Part shown: positions 1-7,244 of the stretch, piece by piece
Layout: every line of letters begins with the position of its first letter
How positions within the stretch are numbered: position 1 is the stretch's first letter
Assembly (NCBI GenBank): GCA_028679985.1
Contig: JAJRAH010000071.1
Coordinates: 1 to 18,365, forward strand
DNA from: Methanomassiliicoccales archaeon
Lineage (GTDB): Archaea; Thermoplasmatota; Thermoplasmata; Methanomassiliicoccales; JACIVX01
Direction of reading: 5' to 3'
DNA length: 18,365 nt
Notes under the pieces: generated by a model
The model's database searches: none
What the model was told of the DNA's origin: nothing
What the model saw: the letters and a program-made list of their open reading frames with translations, nothing else
Position numbers and translations under genes: made by a program

Positions 1-581
1 TACCTGCCTTCCGTCTGGGGGAGTTGGGTCCAGTAAGGCCTTATGTTCCGACGGCCAGTAATCGACTCGAACACCGAGACGGCGAGATCTGGATCGAAAT
101 CTCTCAGTCCCAGTATCCCCAGGAGTGCTACGGCATCACGATCGTTCTCGTCCAGCCTGCCTTTCTCGACGAAGCCGGGACTGACCGAGCAAGAAGATGG
201 AATGCCTGTGTTTGACAAGACAGAATAGGAACTCTCGAAATTCCCAACCATCGGCAGACCCTGCGATCTCAGTCTCGGGATGATGAACGAAAGCAACTCA
301 GACAACGAAATCTCGAGGTCTTCCGGACGCTGCCAGAACAGTGAGCTGAAAGGGGGAACTGATCTCGACAGTGTGTCGAATTCGAAACGATAGGGTTCGA
401 GAGCGATTTCCCTTGAACGAAAGAGCGTGAGGCAACCCATCGAAAGTGAAGTCGCAGTCGCTGCCCTCCCCGCAACGGCGACGTTCTTTCCGTGTGACGC
501 GATCAGCGAGGCACACAGCAATCCAGCTGCTCCGTGTCCCACGACCAGATAGTCCACGTCCAGATCCGATACGTTTCTCAT
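1..581 (-). CDS. glpB: Anaerobic glycerol-3-phosphate dehydrogenase subunit B, partial (3' end off the window)
   Basis: I translated this by hand from ATG at 581; the frame stays open for 193 codons to the left edge, so the C-terminus is missing. The N-terminus has a dinucleotide-binding fold (VVGHGAAGLLCA, about residues 13-24), then a segment resembling the GlpB motif after the first beta-alpha-beta unit (ATATSLSMGCLTLF) and a GLRDFDPDLA stretch typical of GlpB. In the family, GlpB is the flavoprotein partner of GlpA in the membrane-linked GlpABC dehydrogenase, which oxidises sn-glycerol-3-phosphate to dihydroxyacetone phosphate. The start overlaps the glpA stop by 4 bp (ATGA), and a GGGGTGA ribosome-binding sequence lies just upstream, indicating translational coupling. 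The canonical GxGxxG reads GHGAAG here. glpC would be expected further left but is not visible. Assignment rests on motif recall and context; a generic FAD oxidoreductase is the alternative. Confidence 0.82.
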   Translation of the reverse strand, partial: MRNVSDLDVDYLVVGHGAAGLLCASLIASHGKNVAVAGRAATATSLSMGCLTLFRSREIALEPYRFEFDTLSRSVPPFSSLFWQRPEDLEISLSELLSFIIPRLRSQGLPMVGNFESSYSVLSNTGIPSSCSVSPGFVEKGRLDENDRDAVALLGILGLRDFDPDLAVSVFESITGRRNIRPYWTQLPQTEGR

Positions 582-2167
582 CGCCCTTCACCCCTCAGAA
601 GTGGTTCCAGTCGGTACACTCCATCGTGGACGTATCGATTGAAGACTTCCTGGCGAAGCTGTCCTCCGAATAGGACCGGTTCGACGCCCCGCCAACGTTC
701 TTCCAAGAACTCTCCGATCAACTCCAATGGATCTCTGTCGGAATGGTCGATCATCACTGATGCGATAGCGAATGAACACATGCCAGCCTGGCAGTATCCC
801 ATTCCGGCTCTTGTCCGCCTCATCAGGTCGGAGATTCGGGTCACATCGCTGCTACTTGCAAAGTGCTCGATTTCACCCCTGAGGACTTCCTCGCAAGAGC
901 AGAGAATCTCCTTTCCACGAAGGCTCGTCGCGCAACCCTTGACTACGTCACGATAGTCCTTTCCATACTTCCGAGTCATGCGAATTAACGGGAAGGATAG
1001 CAAGTCCTTCACCTGACCGGCCGGCATCGGTGGTGAGATCGGTTCAAGCGCCGTGTGGCAAGCGCCAGACTTTCCGAGCTTGCGCATCACCAAATCGGAA
1101 GCCTTTTCTGCCATCAGTCGATACGTCGTGAGCTTACCTCCGACTGTGCTGACGAAGTTCTCTACGCCCTCCTCGGCGTGATCTATGACTCTGAAAGTCC
1201 TGCTCGCCTCCCGCCCGCTTTTTCCTCCCGGAAGCGGTCTGATGCCTGCATACGCACGGACCGCTCGGGCCATTGCAACATCAGGCACCATCCTGGTCGC
1301 CTCTGCAAGGAGCCGATGGACATCCGACCCGCTGACCGCAGTATTCTCAGGATCGTCGACCTTCTCGGAAGTCGTGCCGACGATCGATGCTGAGTGGTTC
1401 GGCACGATTATGTCTCCATCGGATGGCATTCTCAATCTGTTGACCAATCCGTTGACGATCCTTCCGTTGAGGACGACGAGGATTCCCTTGTCGATCTCCA
1501 TAGGTATGTGGATGCCGGCCAAAGACGCGATATGATCCGCCCACGCTCCCCCGGCATTTAAAACGATTTCAGGCCTTACGCGCTGCCTCGTTCCCGTCCT
1601 GAGATCCTCGAAGATCGCTTCTTGTATGCGCCCGTCGCCGAGTGAGAACTCTTGAATGGAGCAATAGTTGCGGATATCCGCGCCAGCAGCTCTGGCGTCC
1701 TCAACATTGCCTATCGTGAGAGCGAAAGGGTCCACGGAAGCATCCTCCACTTCCGCCGAGTTCTGGATCTTCTTCGAGAGACAAGGTTCGAGCGAGCGGG
1801 CCTCCGCAGGCATTATCTCCTTTGCTCGGACGCCAGTGTCGCGGCAACCGCGCAGAAATCTGTCGAGGAAATTCGGGTCGTCTTCTTCGAGCGCGACGAA
1901 CAATCCTCCAGTGTCCTCGATACAATAGCCAGCGATACGCTTCAATATCGTGCTTTCCTTCGCGCATTCCGCAGCGGACTCGGAATCCTTGACGGCATAC
2001 CTGCCGCCACTGTGAAGCATTCCGTGGCATCTCCCCGTGGCGCCGGCAGAGAAATCCGACTTCTCAAGGAGCATGACATCCACGCCGCGCAGAGAGAGAT
2101 CCCTGGCCACTCCTGCTCCGGTCACTCCTCCCCCTACTATGAGCACCTCGACCCTGGACAACAGCAC
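578..2167 (-). CDS. glpA: Anaerobic glycerol-3-phosphate dehydrogenase subunit A (FAD, BFD-like Fe-S domain)
   Basis: About 529 residues. The N-terminal FAD-binding motif is VLIVGGGVTGAGVARDL (residues 8-24), followed by LLEKSDFSAGATGR and HSGGRYA, characteristic of the GlpA/GlpD DAO fold. A central GGKLTTYR motif is also typical. The C-terminus carries a BFD-like [2Fe-2S] region with Cys423, Cys425, Cys459 and Cys464 (CxC-x33-CxxxxC), which separates GlpA from the aerobic GlpD. It oxidises sn-glycerol-3-phosphate to dihydroxyacetone phosphate with GlpB and passes electrons to a membrane acceptor, usually via GlpC. The gene begins 3 bp after glpK. The start is GTG at 2167 or TTG at 2161: a GAGGTG ribosome-binding sequence overlaps the GTG and fits TTG better. 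Confident on family; the natural electron acceptor cannot be read from sequence. Confidence 0.93.
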   Translation of the reverse strand: MLLSRVEVLIVGGGVTGAGVARDLSLRGVDVMLLEKSDFSAGATGRCHGMLHSGGRYAVKDSESAAECAKESTILKRIAGYCIEDTGGLFVALEEDDPNFLDRFLRGCRDTGVRAKEIMPAEARSLEPCLSKKIQNSAEVEDASVDPFALTIGNVEDARAAGADIRNYCSIQEFSLGDGRIQEAIFEDLRTGTRQRVRPEIVLNAGGAWADHIASLAGIHIPMEIDKGILVVLNGRIVNGLVNRLRMPSDGDIIVPNHSASIVGTTSEKVDDPENTAVSGSDVHRLLAEATRMVPDVAMARAVRAYAGIRPLPGGKSGREASRTFRVIDHAEEGVENFVSTVGGKLTTYRLMAEKASDLVMRKLGKSGACHTALEPISPPMPAGQVKDLLSFPLIRMTRKYGKDYRDVVKGCATSLRGKEILCSCEEVLRGEIEHFASSSDVTRISDLMRRTRAGMGYCQAGMCSFAIASVMIDHSDRDPLELIGEFLEERWRGVEPVLFGGQLRQEVFNRYVHDGVYRLEPLLRGEGR

Positions 2168-2170
2168 ACC

Positions 2171-3682
2171 TCAGCGATCCTCGTGCGGGACCCAATCCCT
2201 TGCCCTCTCGACGGCCCGCTTCCACTTGCGATAGAGTGATTCGCTCCTCTCGGAGGCCATCGTCGGCTCGAATGTCCTATCGATGACCCAGTTGCTGCGC
2301 AACTCGTCCATGTCCCTCCAGAACTTGACGGCGAGGCCCGCAGCATAGGCAGCGCCGAGTGCCGTAGTCTCTTGGACCGTGGGCCTCACCACTTGAACCT
2401 GCAGAACGTCCGACTGCAACTGACACAAGAAGTTGTTCTTCACGGCTCCTCCGTCCACTCTCAAGATTTTGAGAGGAATACCGGAATCCGCGTTCATTGT
2501 CTCTATGACATCCCGAGTCTGGTAGCATATTGACTCGAGGGTGGCCCTGACGATGTGCTCCTTCTTCGTTCCCCTGGTGATGCCGATTATCATTCCCCTC
2601 GCATAAGGGTCCCAGTATGGCGCCCCCAGTCCGACGAATGCAGGAACGAAATAGACACCGTCGGAATCCTGGACGCAGCTGGCCATCTTCTCAGTCTCAG
2701 CCGCAGTCTCGATGATCTTGAGACCGTCTCTCAGCCACTGGACCGCGGCTCCGGTGATGAAAATCGACCCCTCGAGAGCGTATCGCGGAGCATCGTTCCC
2801 AATCTTGTAGGCGATGGTAGTCAGCAACCCTCTATTCGAAAGGACACGGTCCGTCCCGGTATTGATCAGCATGAAACAGCCCGTACCATAGGTGTTCTTC
2901 GCCTCTCCGGGATCGAAGCATGTCTGTCCGAACAGCGCTGCCTGCTGGTCGCCAAGATCGCCGCAGACAGGAACTCTGGATCCCATGAATTCGGAGGGTT
3001 TCGTTGTGCCGTACGTATCAGGGTCGACTGACGGCCTCACCTCAGGAAGAACGCTCTCTGGAATGCCGAGAGTCTCCATGAGATCGTCATCCCACTCGCA
3101 CTTGAATATGTTGAATAGAAGAGTGCGGGAAGCGTTCGTGCAGTCTGTGATGTGTTTCCCTGTTAATTTCCAGATCAGCCAAGTATCGATGTTGCCGAAA
3201 AGAAGGTCTCCCCTGCCTGCCTTCTCCTTCGCCCCCTTTACGTTTTCGAGCATCCACTTGATCTTCGTCCCTGAGAAGTACGAGTCCAGCACCAGACCTG
3301 TCCTATGCCGGAACATATCGGAGAATCCCTCCTCAGTGAGTTCCTGACACATTCCTGAGGTCCTGCGACATTGCCAGACAATCGCGTTGTAGATCGGATT
3401 CCCGGTTCTCTTGTCCCAGAGCACCGTTGTCTCCCTTTGGTTCGTGATTCCTATTCCCGCGAGATCCTTCGGATCGATGCTTGCGTTCTCGAGAGCATCC
3501 CTGATGACCTTCTTGGTCTTCTGCCAGATCTCGATCGGATTGTGCTCCACCCAACCGGCCTTCGGAAAGATCTGGGTGTGTTCCTCGTACGCGGAGGAAA
3601 CCATGTTTCCGGAATGATCGAATACCGCAAAACGCGTCCCAGTTGTCCCCTGATCTATGGCTCCGACATAAGCAGGCATCAT
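2171..3682 (-). CDS. glpK: Glycerol kinase
   Basis: 503 residues, normal for the FGGY kinase GlpK (about 500). It phosphorylates glycerol with ATP to sn-glycerol-3-phosphate in the cytoplasm. Visible motifs are the N-terminal phosphate-binding loop AIDQGTTGTRFAVFD (residues 8-22), GITNQRETT, the conserved GDLGDQQAALFG segment, and APYWDPYARGMIIGITRGT, all characteristic of GlpK rather than xylulose or ribulose kinases. It is the first gene of glpK-glpA-glpB on the minus strand. Two adjacent ATG codons (3682 and 3679) are possible starts; GGAAGGT just upstream serves either. An inverted repeat overlies the TATA-like element upstream and may be an operator. In an archaeon, whose lipids use glycerol-1-phosphate, this enzyme points to glycerol catabolism rather than lipid synthesis. 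Confidence 0.96.
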   Translation of the reverse strand: MMPAYVGAIDQGTTGTRFAVFDHSGNMVSSAYEEHTQIFPKAGWVEHNPIEIWQKTKKVIRDALENASIDPKDLAGIGITNQRETTVLWDKRTGNPIYNAIVWQCRRTSGMCQELTEEGFSDMFRHRTGLVLDSYFSGTKIKWMLENVKGAKEKAGRGDLLFGNIDTWLIWKLTGKHITDCTNASRTLLFNIFKCEWDDDLMETLGIPESVLPEVRPSVDPDTYGTTKPSEFMGSRVPVCGDLGDQQAALFGQTCFDPGEAKNTYGTGCFMLINTGTDRVLSNRGLLTTIAYKIGNDAPRYALEGSIFITGAAVQWLRDGLKIIETAAETEKMASCVQDSDGVYFVPAFVGLGAPYWDPYARGMIIGITRGTKKEHIVRATLESICYQTRDVIETMNADSGIPLKILRVDGGAVKNNFLCQLQSDVLQVQVVRPTVQETTALGAAYAAGLAVKFWRDMDELRSNWVIDRTFEPTMASERSESLYRKWKRAVERARDWVPHEDR

Positions 3683-3700
3683 GTCGACCTTCCTGACGAC

Positions 3701-3721
3701 ATATCGCCGTCATCGATATTT
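3701..3721 (-). promoter_or_regulatory. glpK promoter with overlapping inverted repeat
   Basis: On the minus strand an AAATATCG TATA-like element (3714-3721) lies about 35 bp before the glpK start, the usual archaeal distance once a short leader is allowed. It is overlapped by a 6-bp inverted repeat, ATATCG-N7-CGATAT (3701-3719). A dyad on the TATA box is a plausible repressor site for glycerol regulation, but arms this short arise by chance fairly often. Confidence 0.4.
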
Positions 3722-3806
3722 CCATTTTGTTCACGTTCTGGGCCTACCTGCGACTTGCGGTACTCTGCGCATAACACGGAGGACAAGACACGACACCAAA
3801 GCAGAG

Positions 3807-3830
3807 GTTCCCCCGACGCGTAGGGGGGAC
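3807..3830. other. GC-rich hairpin in the glpK-tRNA intergenic region
   Basis: GTTCCCCC and GGGGGGAC flank an 8-nt loop (GACGCGTA). As plus-strand RNA this is an 8-bp stem with one G-U pair; as minus-strand RNA, the glpK sense, the corresponding pair is C-A. It sits inside a relatively GC-rich non-coding stretch (about 3725-3835) bordered by an AT-rich block (3831-3866) with TATA-like tracts. It could be part of a long glpK leader, an independent small RNA, or a transcription barrier downstream of the tRNA gene. Confidence 0.4.
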
Positions 3831-3866
3831 GCAATTACTAATTTATACAAGCTATTTAAATAAAAG

Positions 3867-3941
3867 TAGCGGGGGGTCGATTTGAACGACCGATCTCCGG
3901 GTTATGAGCCCGACGGGATATCCTGGCTACCCCACCCCGCT
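3867..3941 (-). tRNA. Initiator tRNA-Met (CAT anticodon)
   Basis: Read on the minus strand, the sequence folds as a complete tRNA. The 7-bp acceptor stem is AGCGGGG/CCCCGCT, with an A discriminator and no encoded CCA. The D-arm includes GGGGTAGCCAGGATATCCC, the anticodon loop is CTCATAA, and the T-arm is GGTCG-TTCAAAT-CGACC. The A1:U72 pair and the three consecutive G:C pairs at the bottom of the anticodon stem (CGGG/CCCG) are known archaeal initiator signatures, so this is the start-codon tRNA rather than elongator tRNA-Met or tRNA-Ile2. There is no intron. A minus-strand TATA-like sequence lies about 30 bp upstream, and a T-rich stretch follows the 3' end. Confidence 0.96.
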
Positions 3942-3969
3942 GTGGGACTAGTCTCCTAACACACGTCCC

Positions 3970-3978
3970 TTAATTAAA
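3970..3978 (-). promoter_or_regulatory. TATA box of the initiator tRNA gene
   Basis: TTTAATTAA on the minus strand, centred about 33 bp upstream of the mature tRNA 5' end. This predicts a transcription start a few bases before the tRNA. It falls between the SCP2 gene stop and the tRNA and has no other obvious target. Confidence 0.6.
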
Positions 3979-3989
3979 CTTTTGGATAT

Positions 3990-4322
3990 TCAGAAGAATT
4001 TTCTCAGACGCAGGAGATCATCCAGTGACCCTTTCACTCTCACTTTCTTCAACGCAAATGCCTTCATCGGCTTCATCCTTCCAGACACCAACTCCTCGAT
4101 TGTCAAAGGATCAGATATCAAAGATATGTCCGGATTCTCTATTCTGCCTTCATCGAATGACGTGATCCGCTTGTTCTCGAGAATGAATCTGTATTGCTCG
4201 GAGCCAAGATCGATCTGGACTTTCCTAGTGATTCCCTCCAGCTCTTTCTGAAGAGCCGCATCATTCTCCGCCTTTTGATTGAACCTCACTACCAGATCCT
4301 CAAAAAGGTGCTTGACCGTCAT
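3990..4322 (-). CDS. SCP2 sterol-transfer-family protein
   Basis: 110 residues, the size of a stand-alone SCP2 domain. The pattern is typical: an N-terminal amphipathic helix, a beta strand with VQIDLGSEQYRFILENKRI, the PDISLISDPLTIEELVSGRMKPMKAF segment (acidic strand, then a hydrophobic-tunnel helix), and a C-terminal KVRVKGSLDDLLRLRKFF. SCP2 domains bind lipids or other hydrophobic ligands; the archaeal ligand is unknown. No signal peptide or membrane segment is present, so it is probably cytosolic. The ATG overlaps the rnhB stop by 4 bp (ATGA), so the two genes are co-transcribed. Nothing about RNase HII suggests a shared function. Confidence 0.85.
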   Translation of the reverse strand: MTVKHLFEDLVVRFNQKAENDAALQKELEGITRKVQIDLGSEQYRFILENKRITSFDEGRIENPDISLISDPLTIEELVSGRMKPMKAFALKKVRVKGSLDDLLRLRKFF

Positions 4323-4972
4323 TCTTCGTCACTCCAATCTGTCAGCCTCGAATTCCTCGCAAGAACAAGAGCCTTCCTTGCTGTCGCCCAAGATTTCCGG
4401 GTGTGCGGTGGGTAGTCCTTGTTCTTCCTCAGCCATCTCTCAAGGAACGCTATCGTGACCGGATCCGAGGCATACCCGCTACCTATCGGCTCTTCGATCT
4501 CCTTTTGGATATCCGCCACAATACGGTCCCTCCGCGTCTTGGCTATTATCGACGCCGCGGAGACAACGGGATAAGTGTCGTCAGCCCTGTGACAGCAGAA
4601 CAGATCTGGAACGTACGAAAGATTGCTTCGGATCATGTCTCGAAAGCGCTCTTCATCGACATCGGCGGCGTCGACATATGCCTCATCTGGCCTGAGGCGA
4701 TCTATCAGAGATGCGAACACGCGAGCCTCGAACTCATTGAGCGACATGTGCCCCCTCATCTCGTCGATCTCCTCAGCCGGGATGATCGCGAGTTCGATCA
4801 CGGCGACCTTCTCGATCTCGGTCGAGAGTTCCTCCCTTCGCTTCGGCGAGAGCTTCTTCGAGTCTCTGACACGCATCTCCCTTAGAAGGCTGTCGCTCTC
4901 GACCATGACAGCCGCCACCACCATCGGACCAAGGACGGGGCCCCTTCCCGCCTCGTCGACCCCGCAAATCAT
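4319..4972 (-). CDS. rnhB: Ribonuclease HII
   Basis: About 217 residues, normal for archaeal RNase HII, which cuts the RNA strand of RNA-DNA hybrids and removes misincorporated ribonucleotides. From the start chosen here the protein begins MICGVDEAGRGPVLGPMVVAA, with Asp6 and Glu7 as the first two metal ligands. DSKKLSPKRRE follows, then YVDAADVD with Asp101, and the RADDTYPVVSAASIIAKTRRD block with the last catalytic Asp. An ATG 12 bp upstream (4984) would add MERT. I prefer 4972 because archaeal homologues begin right at this motif and a TATA box (4994-5001) is centred 26 bp before it, which fits a leaderless mRNA. The downstream SCP2 gene overlaps by 4 bp. Confidence 0.95.
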   Translation of the reverse strand: MICGVDEAGRGPVLGPMVVAAVMVESDSLLREMRVRDSKKLSPKRREELSTEIEKVAVIELAIIPAEEIDEMRGHMSLNEFEARVFASLIDRLRPDEAYVDAADVDEERFRDMIRSNLSYVPDLFCCHRADDTYPVVSAASIIAKTRRDRIVADIQKEIEEPIGSGYASDPVTIAFLERWLRKNKDYPPHTRKSWATARKALVLARNSRLTDWSDEE

Positions 4973-4993
4973 TGTCCGCTCCATTCACCAGCC

Positions 4994-5001
4994 AGTATAA
5001 A
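4994..5001 (-). promoter_or_regulatory. TATA box for rnhB-SCP2
   Basis: TTTATACT on the minus strand, centred at about 4998. Transcription would begin near 4972, the ATG preferred for rnhB, so the site both supports a promoter and decides the start. Confidence 0.55.
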
Positions 5002-5078
5002 TTGCTGTCGAAGTGCTGCCCTGTGAAGAAATCGCATTCTCCTTCTGACGGTGTGCATAGAGGCAAAGTTCATGAATC

Positions 5079-6206
5079 ATGCCTTTGATTCAAACACGGA
5101 TGACGAAGTCCAAAGTGTACCTCGCAGACATGAGAGCACGCAAGAAATCCGACAATCTCGTGAACAAGGTCGGAAGACTCATGAGAATGTCAGGTCTGGA
5201 TAGTATCTATTCCAGAGGCGACCTCGTTGCGATAAAGACCCACTTCGGCGAACCGGGCAACACAACGTTCATCAGACCTCAGTTCATGAACAAGATTGTC
5301 GAGGTCGTCGCTAGGAAAGGTGGAAAGCCGTTTCTCACAGATGCCAACACTCTATATGTCGGCAAGCGATCGAACGCCGTCGATCATGTGACGACCGCGA
5401 CCCGCCATGGATTCACATTCCCGATCGTCGGCGCCCCGGTAATCATCGCAGATGGTTTGAAAGGAAAGGATCAGGTCGAGGTGAGAGTCTCCCTCAAGCA
5501 CTGCAAGACTGTGAAGATAGCGGCAGCTGCGCATCAGGCCGATTCGATAATTGGCGTGGCGCATTTCAAAGGTCACGGAGGTACCGGTTTCGGGGGAGCG
5601 CTCAAGAACATCGGGATGGGTTTCGGATCCAGGGCCGGAAAACTGGACATGCATTGCGATGTGCATCCCTCGGTCAAGCAGGAGAAGTGCAGAGGCTGCG
5701 GGCTGTGCGTCAGGAACTGCCCTTCGGGCGCGATCCAGCTCAAGAAGAAAGCTGTCATCGATGAGAAGCTTTGCATAGGCTGCGGGGAGTGCTACGTCTA
5801 CTGCCCGAGCAAAGCGATAGACTCGGGTGGGTACGTCGGAAAGGAAATCCTTCAGGAGAAGATTGTCGAGTACTGCTACGGCGTTCTCAAGGACAAGAAG
5901 GCGAAGGCGGGATTCCTCAATTTCTTGCTGGATGTCACCCCCGATTGCGACTGTCCTCCTTGGAGTGACAAGTCGATCGTGCCAGATATAGGCATCCTAG
6001 CCTCCAAAGACATAGTGGCAATCGACCAAGCTTCTGCGGATCTAGTAAATGCGGAATCCGGGATAAAGGATACGAGGCTTGAGAAGAAACTTGCGGCCGG
6101 GACAGACAAGTTCAGGGCCATGCACAAAGTCGACTGGGAAGTTCAGCTCGCCTATGCGGAGAAGCTGGGTCTCGGCAGCAGAGATTACAGGCTAATCAGA
6201 ATCTAG
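5079..6206 (+). CDS. DUF362 protein with two 4Fe-4S ferredoxin clusters
   Basis: 375 residues. The N-terminal DUF362 region shows SKVYLADMRA, the AIKTHFGEPGNTTFIRP block (residues 51-67) and FLTDANTLY (85-93). A ferredoxin insert carries two CxxCxxCxxxCP motifs: Cys204, 207, 210, 214 and Cys232, 235, 238, 242. After it comes a PDCDCPPWSD segment with further cysteines, then DIGILASKDIVAIDQASADLVN, also typical of the family. It is a soluble electron-transfer or iron-sulfur protein of unknown reaction, found in many anaerobes and archaea. The first ATG at 5079 adds seven residues to an ATG at 5100; homologues start close to SKVY, so 5100 is plausible and neither site has a clear ribosome-binding sequence. 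It is divergent from rnhB, and a hairpin follows its stop codon. Confidence 0.9.
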   Translation: MPLIQTRMTKSKVYLADMRARKKSDNLVNKVGRLMRMSGLDSIYSRGDLVAIKTHFGEPGNTTFIRPQFMNKIVEVVARKGGKPFLTDANTLYVGKRSNAVDHVTTATRHGFTFPIVGAPVIIADGLKGKDQVEVRVSLKHCKTVKIAAAAHQADSIIGVAHFKGHGGTGFGGALKNIGMGFGSRAGKLDMHCDVHPSVKQEKCRGCGLCVRNCPSGAIQLKKKAVIDEKLCIGCGECYVYCPSKAIDSGGYVGKEILQEKIVEYCYGVLKDKKAKAGFLNFLLDVTPDCDCPPWSDKSIVPDIGILASKDIVAIDQASADLVNAESGIKDTRLEKKLAAGTDKFRAMHKVDWEVQLAYAEKLGLGSRDYRLIRI

Positions 6207-6220
6207 AGCTCGTGCAGCGG

Positions 6221-6250
6221 CACGAACGGTTGAACTTACAACCATTCGTG
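6221..6250. terminator. Inverted repeat between DUF362 gene and mptA (terminator-like or operator)
   Basis: Twelve-base arms CACGAACGGTTG and CAACCATTCGTG, with a 6-nt loop (AACTTA) and one mismatch, begin 14 bp after the DUF362 stop and end 41 bp before the mptA ATG. The plus-strand RNA has a C-A mismatch; the other strand would have a G-U pair. It is not followed by a T-run, so it may act as an mRNA-end structure or as a protein-binding site upstream of mptA. Confidence 0.45.
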
Positions 6251-6291
6251 ATATCTACCAATGAAATTGTCGAACACTAGCGTTTAAGATA

Positions 6292-7197
6292 ATGGCTTCA
6301 TTCCGGTACCAGGTGAAGTTCATTTCGACAAGCGATGTGCAGAACAGACGTCTGACAAATGGGTTCAAACTCACGAGGGTGGGAGTGACTGGCGTGAAAA
6401 AACCGGTCACCGTCAGGAGGGGCGAGAAGACCGTGACCCTGACCTGCGACATCGACGTTTTCGTGGATCTTCCTTCAAGCCAGAAAGGCTCTCATATGTC
6501 AAGGAATCTGGAGGTCATAGCGGAGGTCGTCGATCAGAGCGTGAGGGAGCCAGTGACCGGCCTTGAAACACTGAGTGCGAACATATGTCGTTCTCTTCTC
6601 GAGAGACACGAGTACGCGTCGTACTCAGAAGTGAACTTGAAGGCCAGTTACTTTCTGGAGCGCACCGGTCCCAGCGGTAGGAAGACCCTGGAGGCATACA
6701 AGCTCGTTGCCAAAGCCGTCAACAGGCGGAACAACGGACTGAAGAAGCTGATCGGCGTGGAGGTCGTCGGGATGACGACTTGTCCCTGTGCGATGGAGAC
6801 CCTCATAGATGAGTTTGGCTCGAATGTTGACGCCGATCAGAAGCGCGTGCCGATGATCACCCACAATCAGAGGAACGTCACTACCGTGATGATCGAAGTC
6901 CCTGAGGAATATGATGTTGAAGCGAACGACCTCATCGACATCGTCGAGGAGTCGGTCAGCAGTCCAACTTACGAAATCCTCAAACGGTCGGAAGAGGCGA
7001 AGGTCGTCCTCGCTGCCCACGAGAATCCGAAGTTCGTGGAGGATGTCGTAAGAGAGATTCTGGCGCGGGTACTGGAGAAGTACAAGCATCTTCCCGACGA
7101 AGTCATGGTCACTGTGAGAAGTGAGAGCGAAGAGTCGATACACAAGCACAATGCATTTGCTGAGAGGGTCACGACAATGAAGGAATTGCGTGAGTGA
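6292..7197 (+). CDS. mptA: GTP cyclohydrolase MptA (FolE2/GCYH-IB family)
   Basis: 301 residues, normal for MptA. In the family, MptA is an Fe(II)-dependent enzyme that converts GTP to 7,8-dihydroneopterin 2',3'-cyclic phosphate, the first step toward the tetrahydromethanopterin-type pterin of archaea. The sequence shows NRRLTNGFKLTRVGVTGVKKPV near the start in overlapping blocks, the conserved KGSHMSR (65-71), VVGMTTCPCAMETL with Cys164 and Cys166, and MITHNQRN, the COG1469 pattern. No Shine-Dalgarno sequence precedes the ATG, so it is probably translated from a short or absent leader, though the TATA box is not obvious. A phosphoglycolate phosphatase gene follows 47 bp downstream and may be co-transcribed. 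A pterin role beyond one-carbon metabolism, for example folate-like cofactors, is possible. Confidence 0.95.
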   Translation: MASFRYQVKFISTSDVQNRRLTNGFKLTRVGVTGVKKPVTVRRGEKTVTLTCDIDVFVDLPSSQKGSHMSRNLEVIAEVVDQSVREPVTGLETLSANICRSLLERHEYASYSEVNLKASYFLERTGPSGRKTLEAYKLVAKAVNRRNNGLKKLIGVEVVGMTTCPCAMETLIDEFGSNVDADQKRVPMITHNQRNVTTVMIEVPEEYDVEANDLIDIVEESVSSPTYEILKRSEEAKVVLAAHENPKFVEDVVREILARVLEKYKHLPDEVMVTVRSESEESIHKHNAFAERVTTMKELRE

Positions 7198-7244
7198 TCC
7201 TGTTGCATCCAGATTTGAATGTTTGATGGATTTGGAGGGGTGGA

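Noticed and set aside
1652..2239. Plus-strand open frame of 195 codons opposite glpA
   Set aside because: It is antisense to a gene with clear FAD and iron-sulfur motifs, has no recognisable domain and no promoter or ribosome-binding site.
4403..4885. Plus-strand open frame of 160 codons opposite rnhB
   Set aside because: All RNase HII catalytic motifs lie on the other strand, so this frame is a by-product of codon bias.
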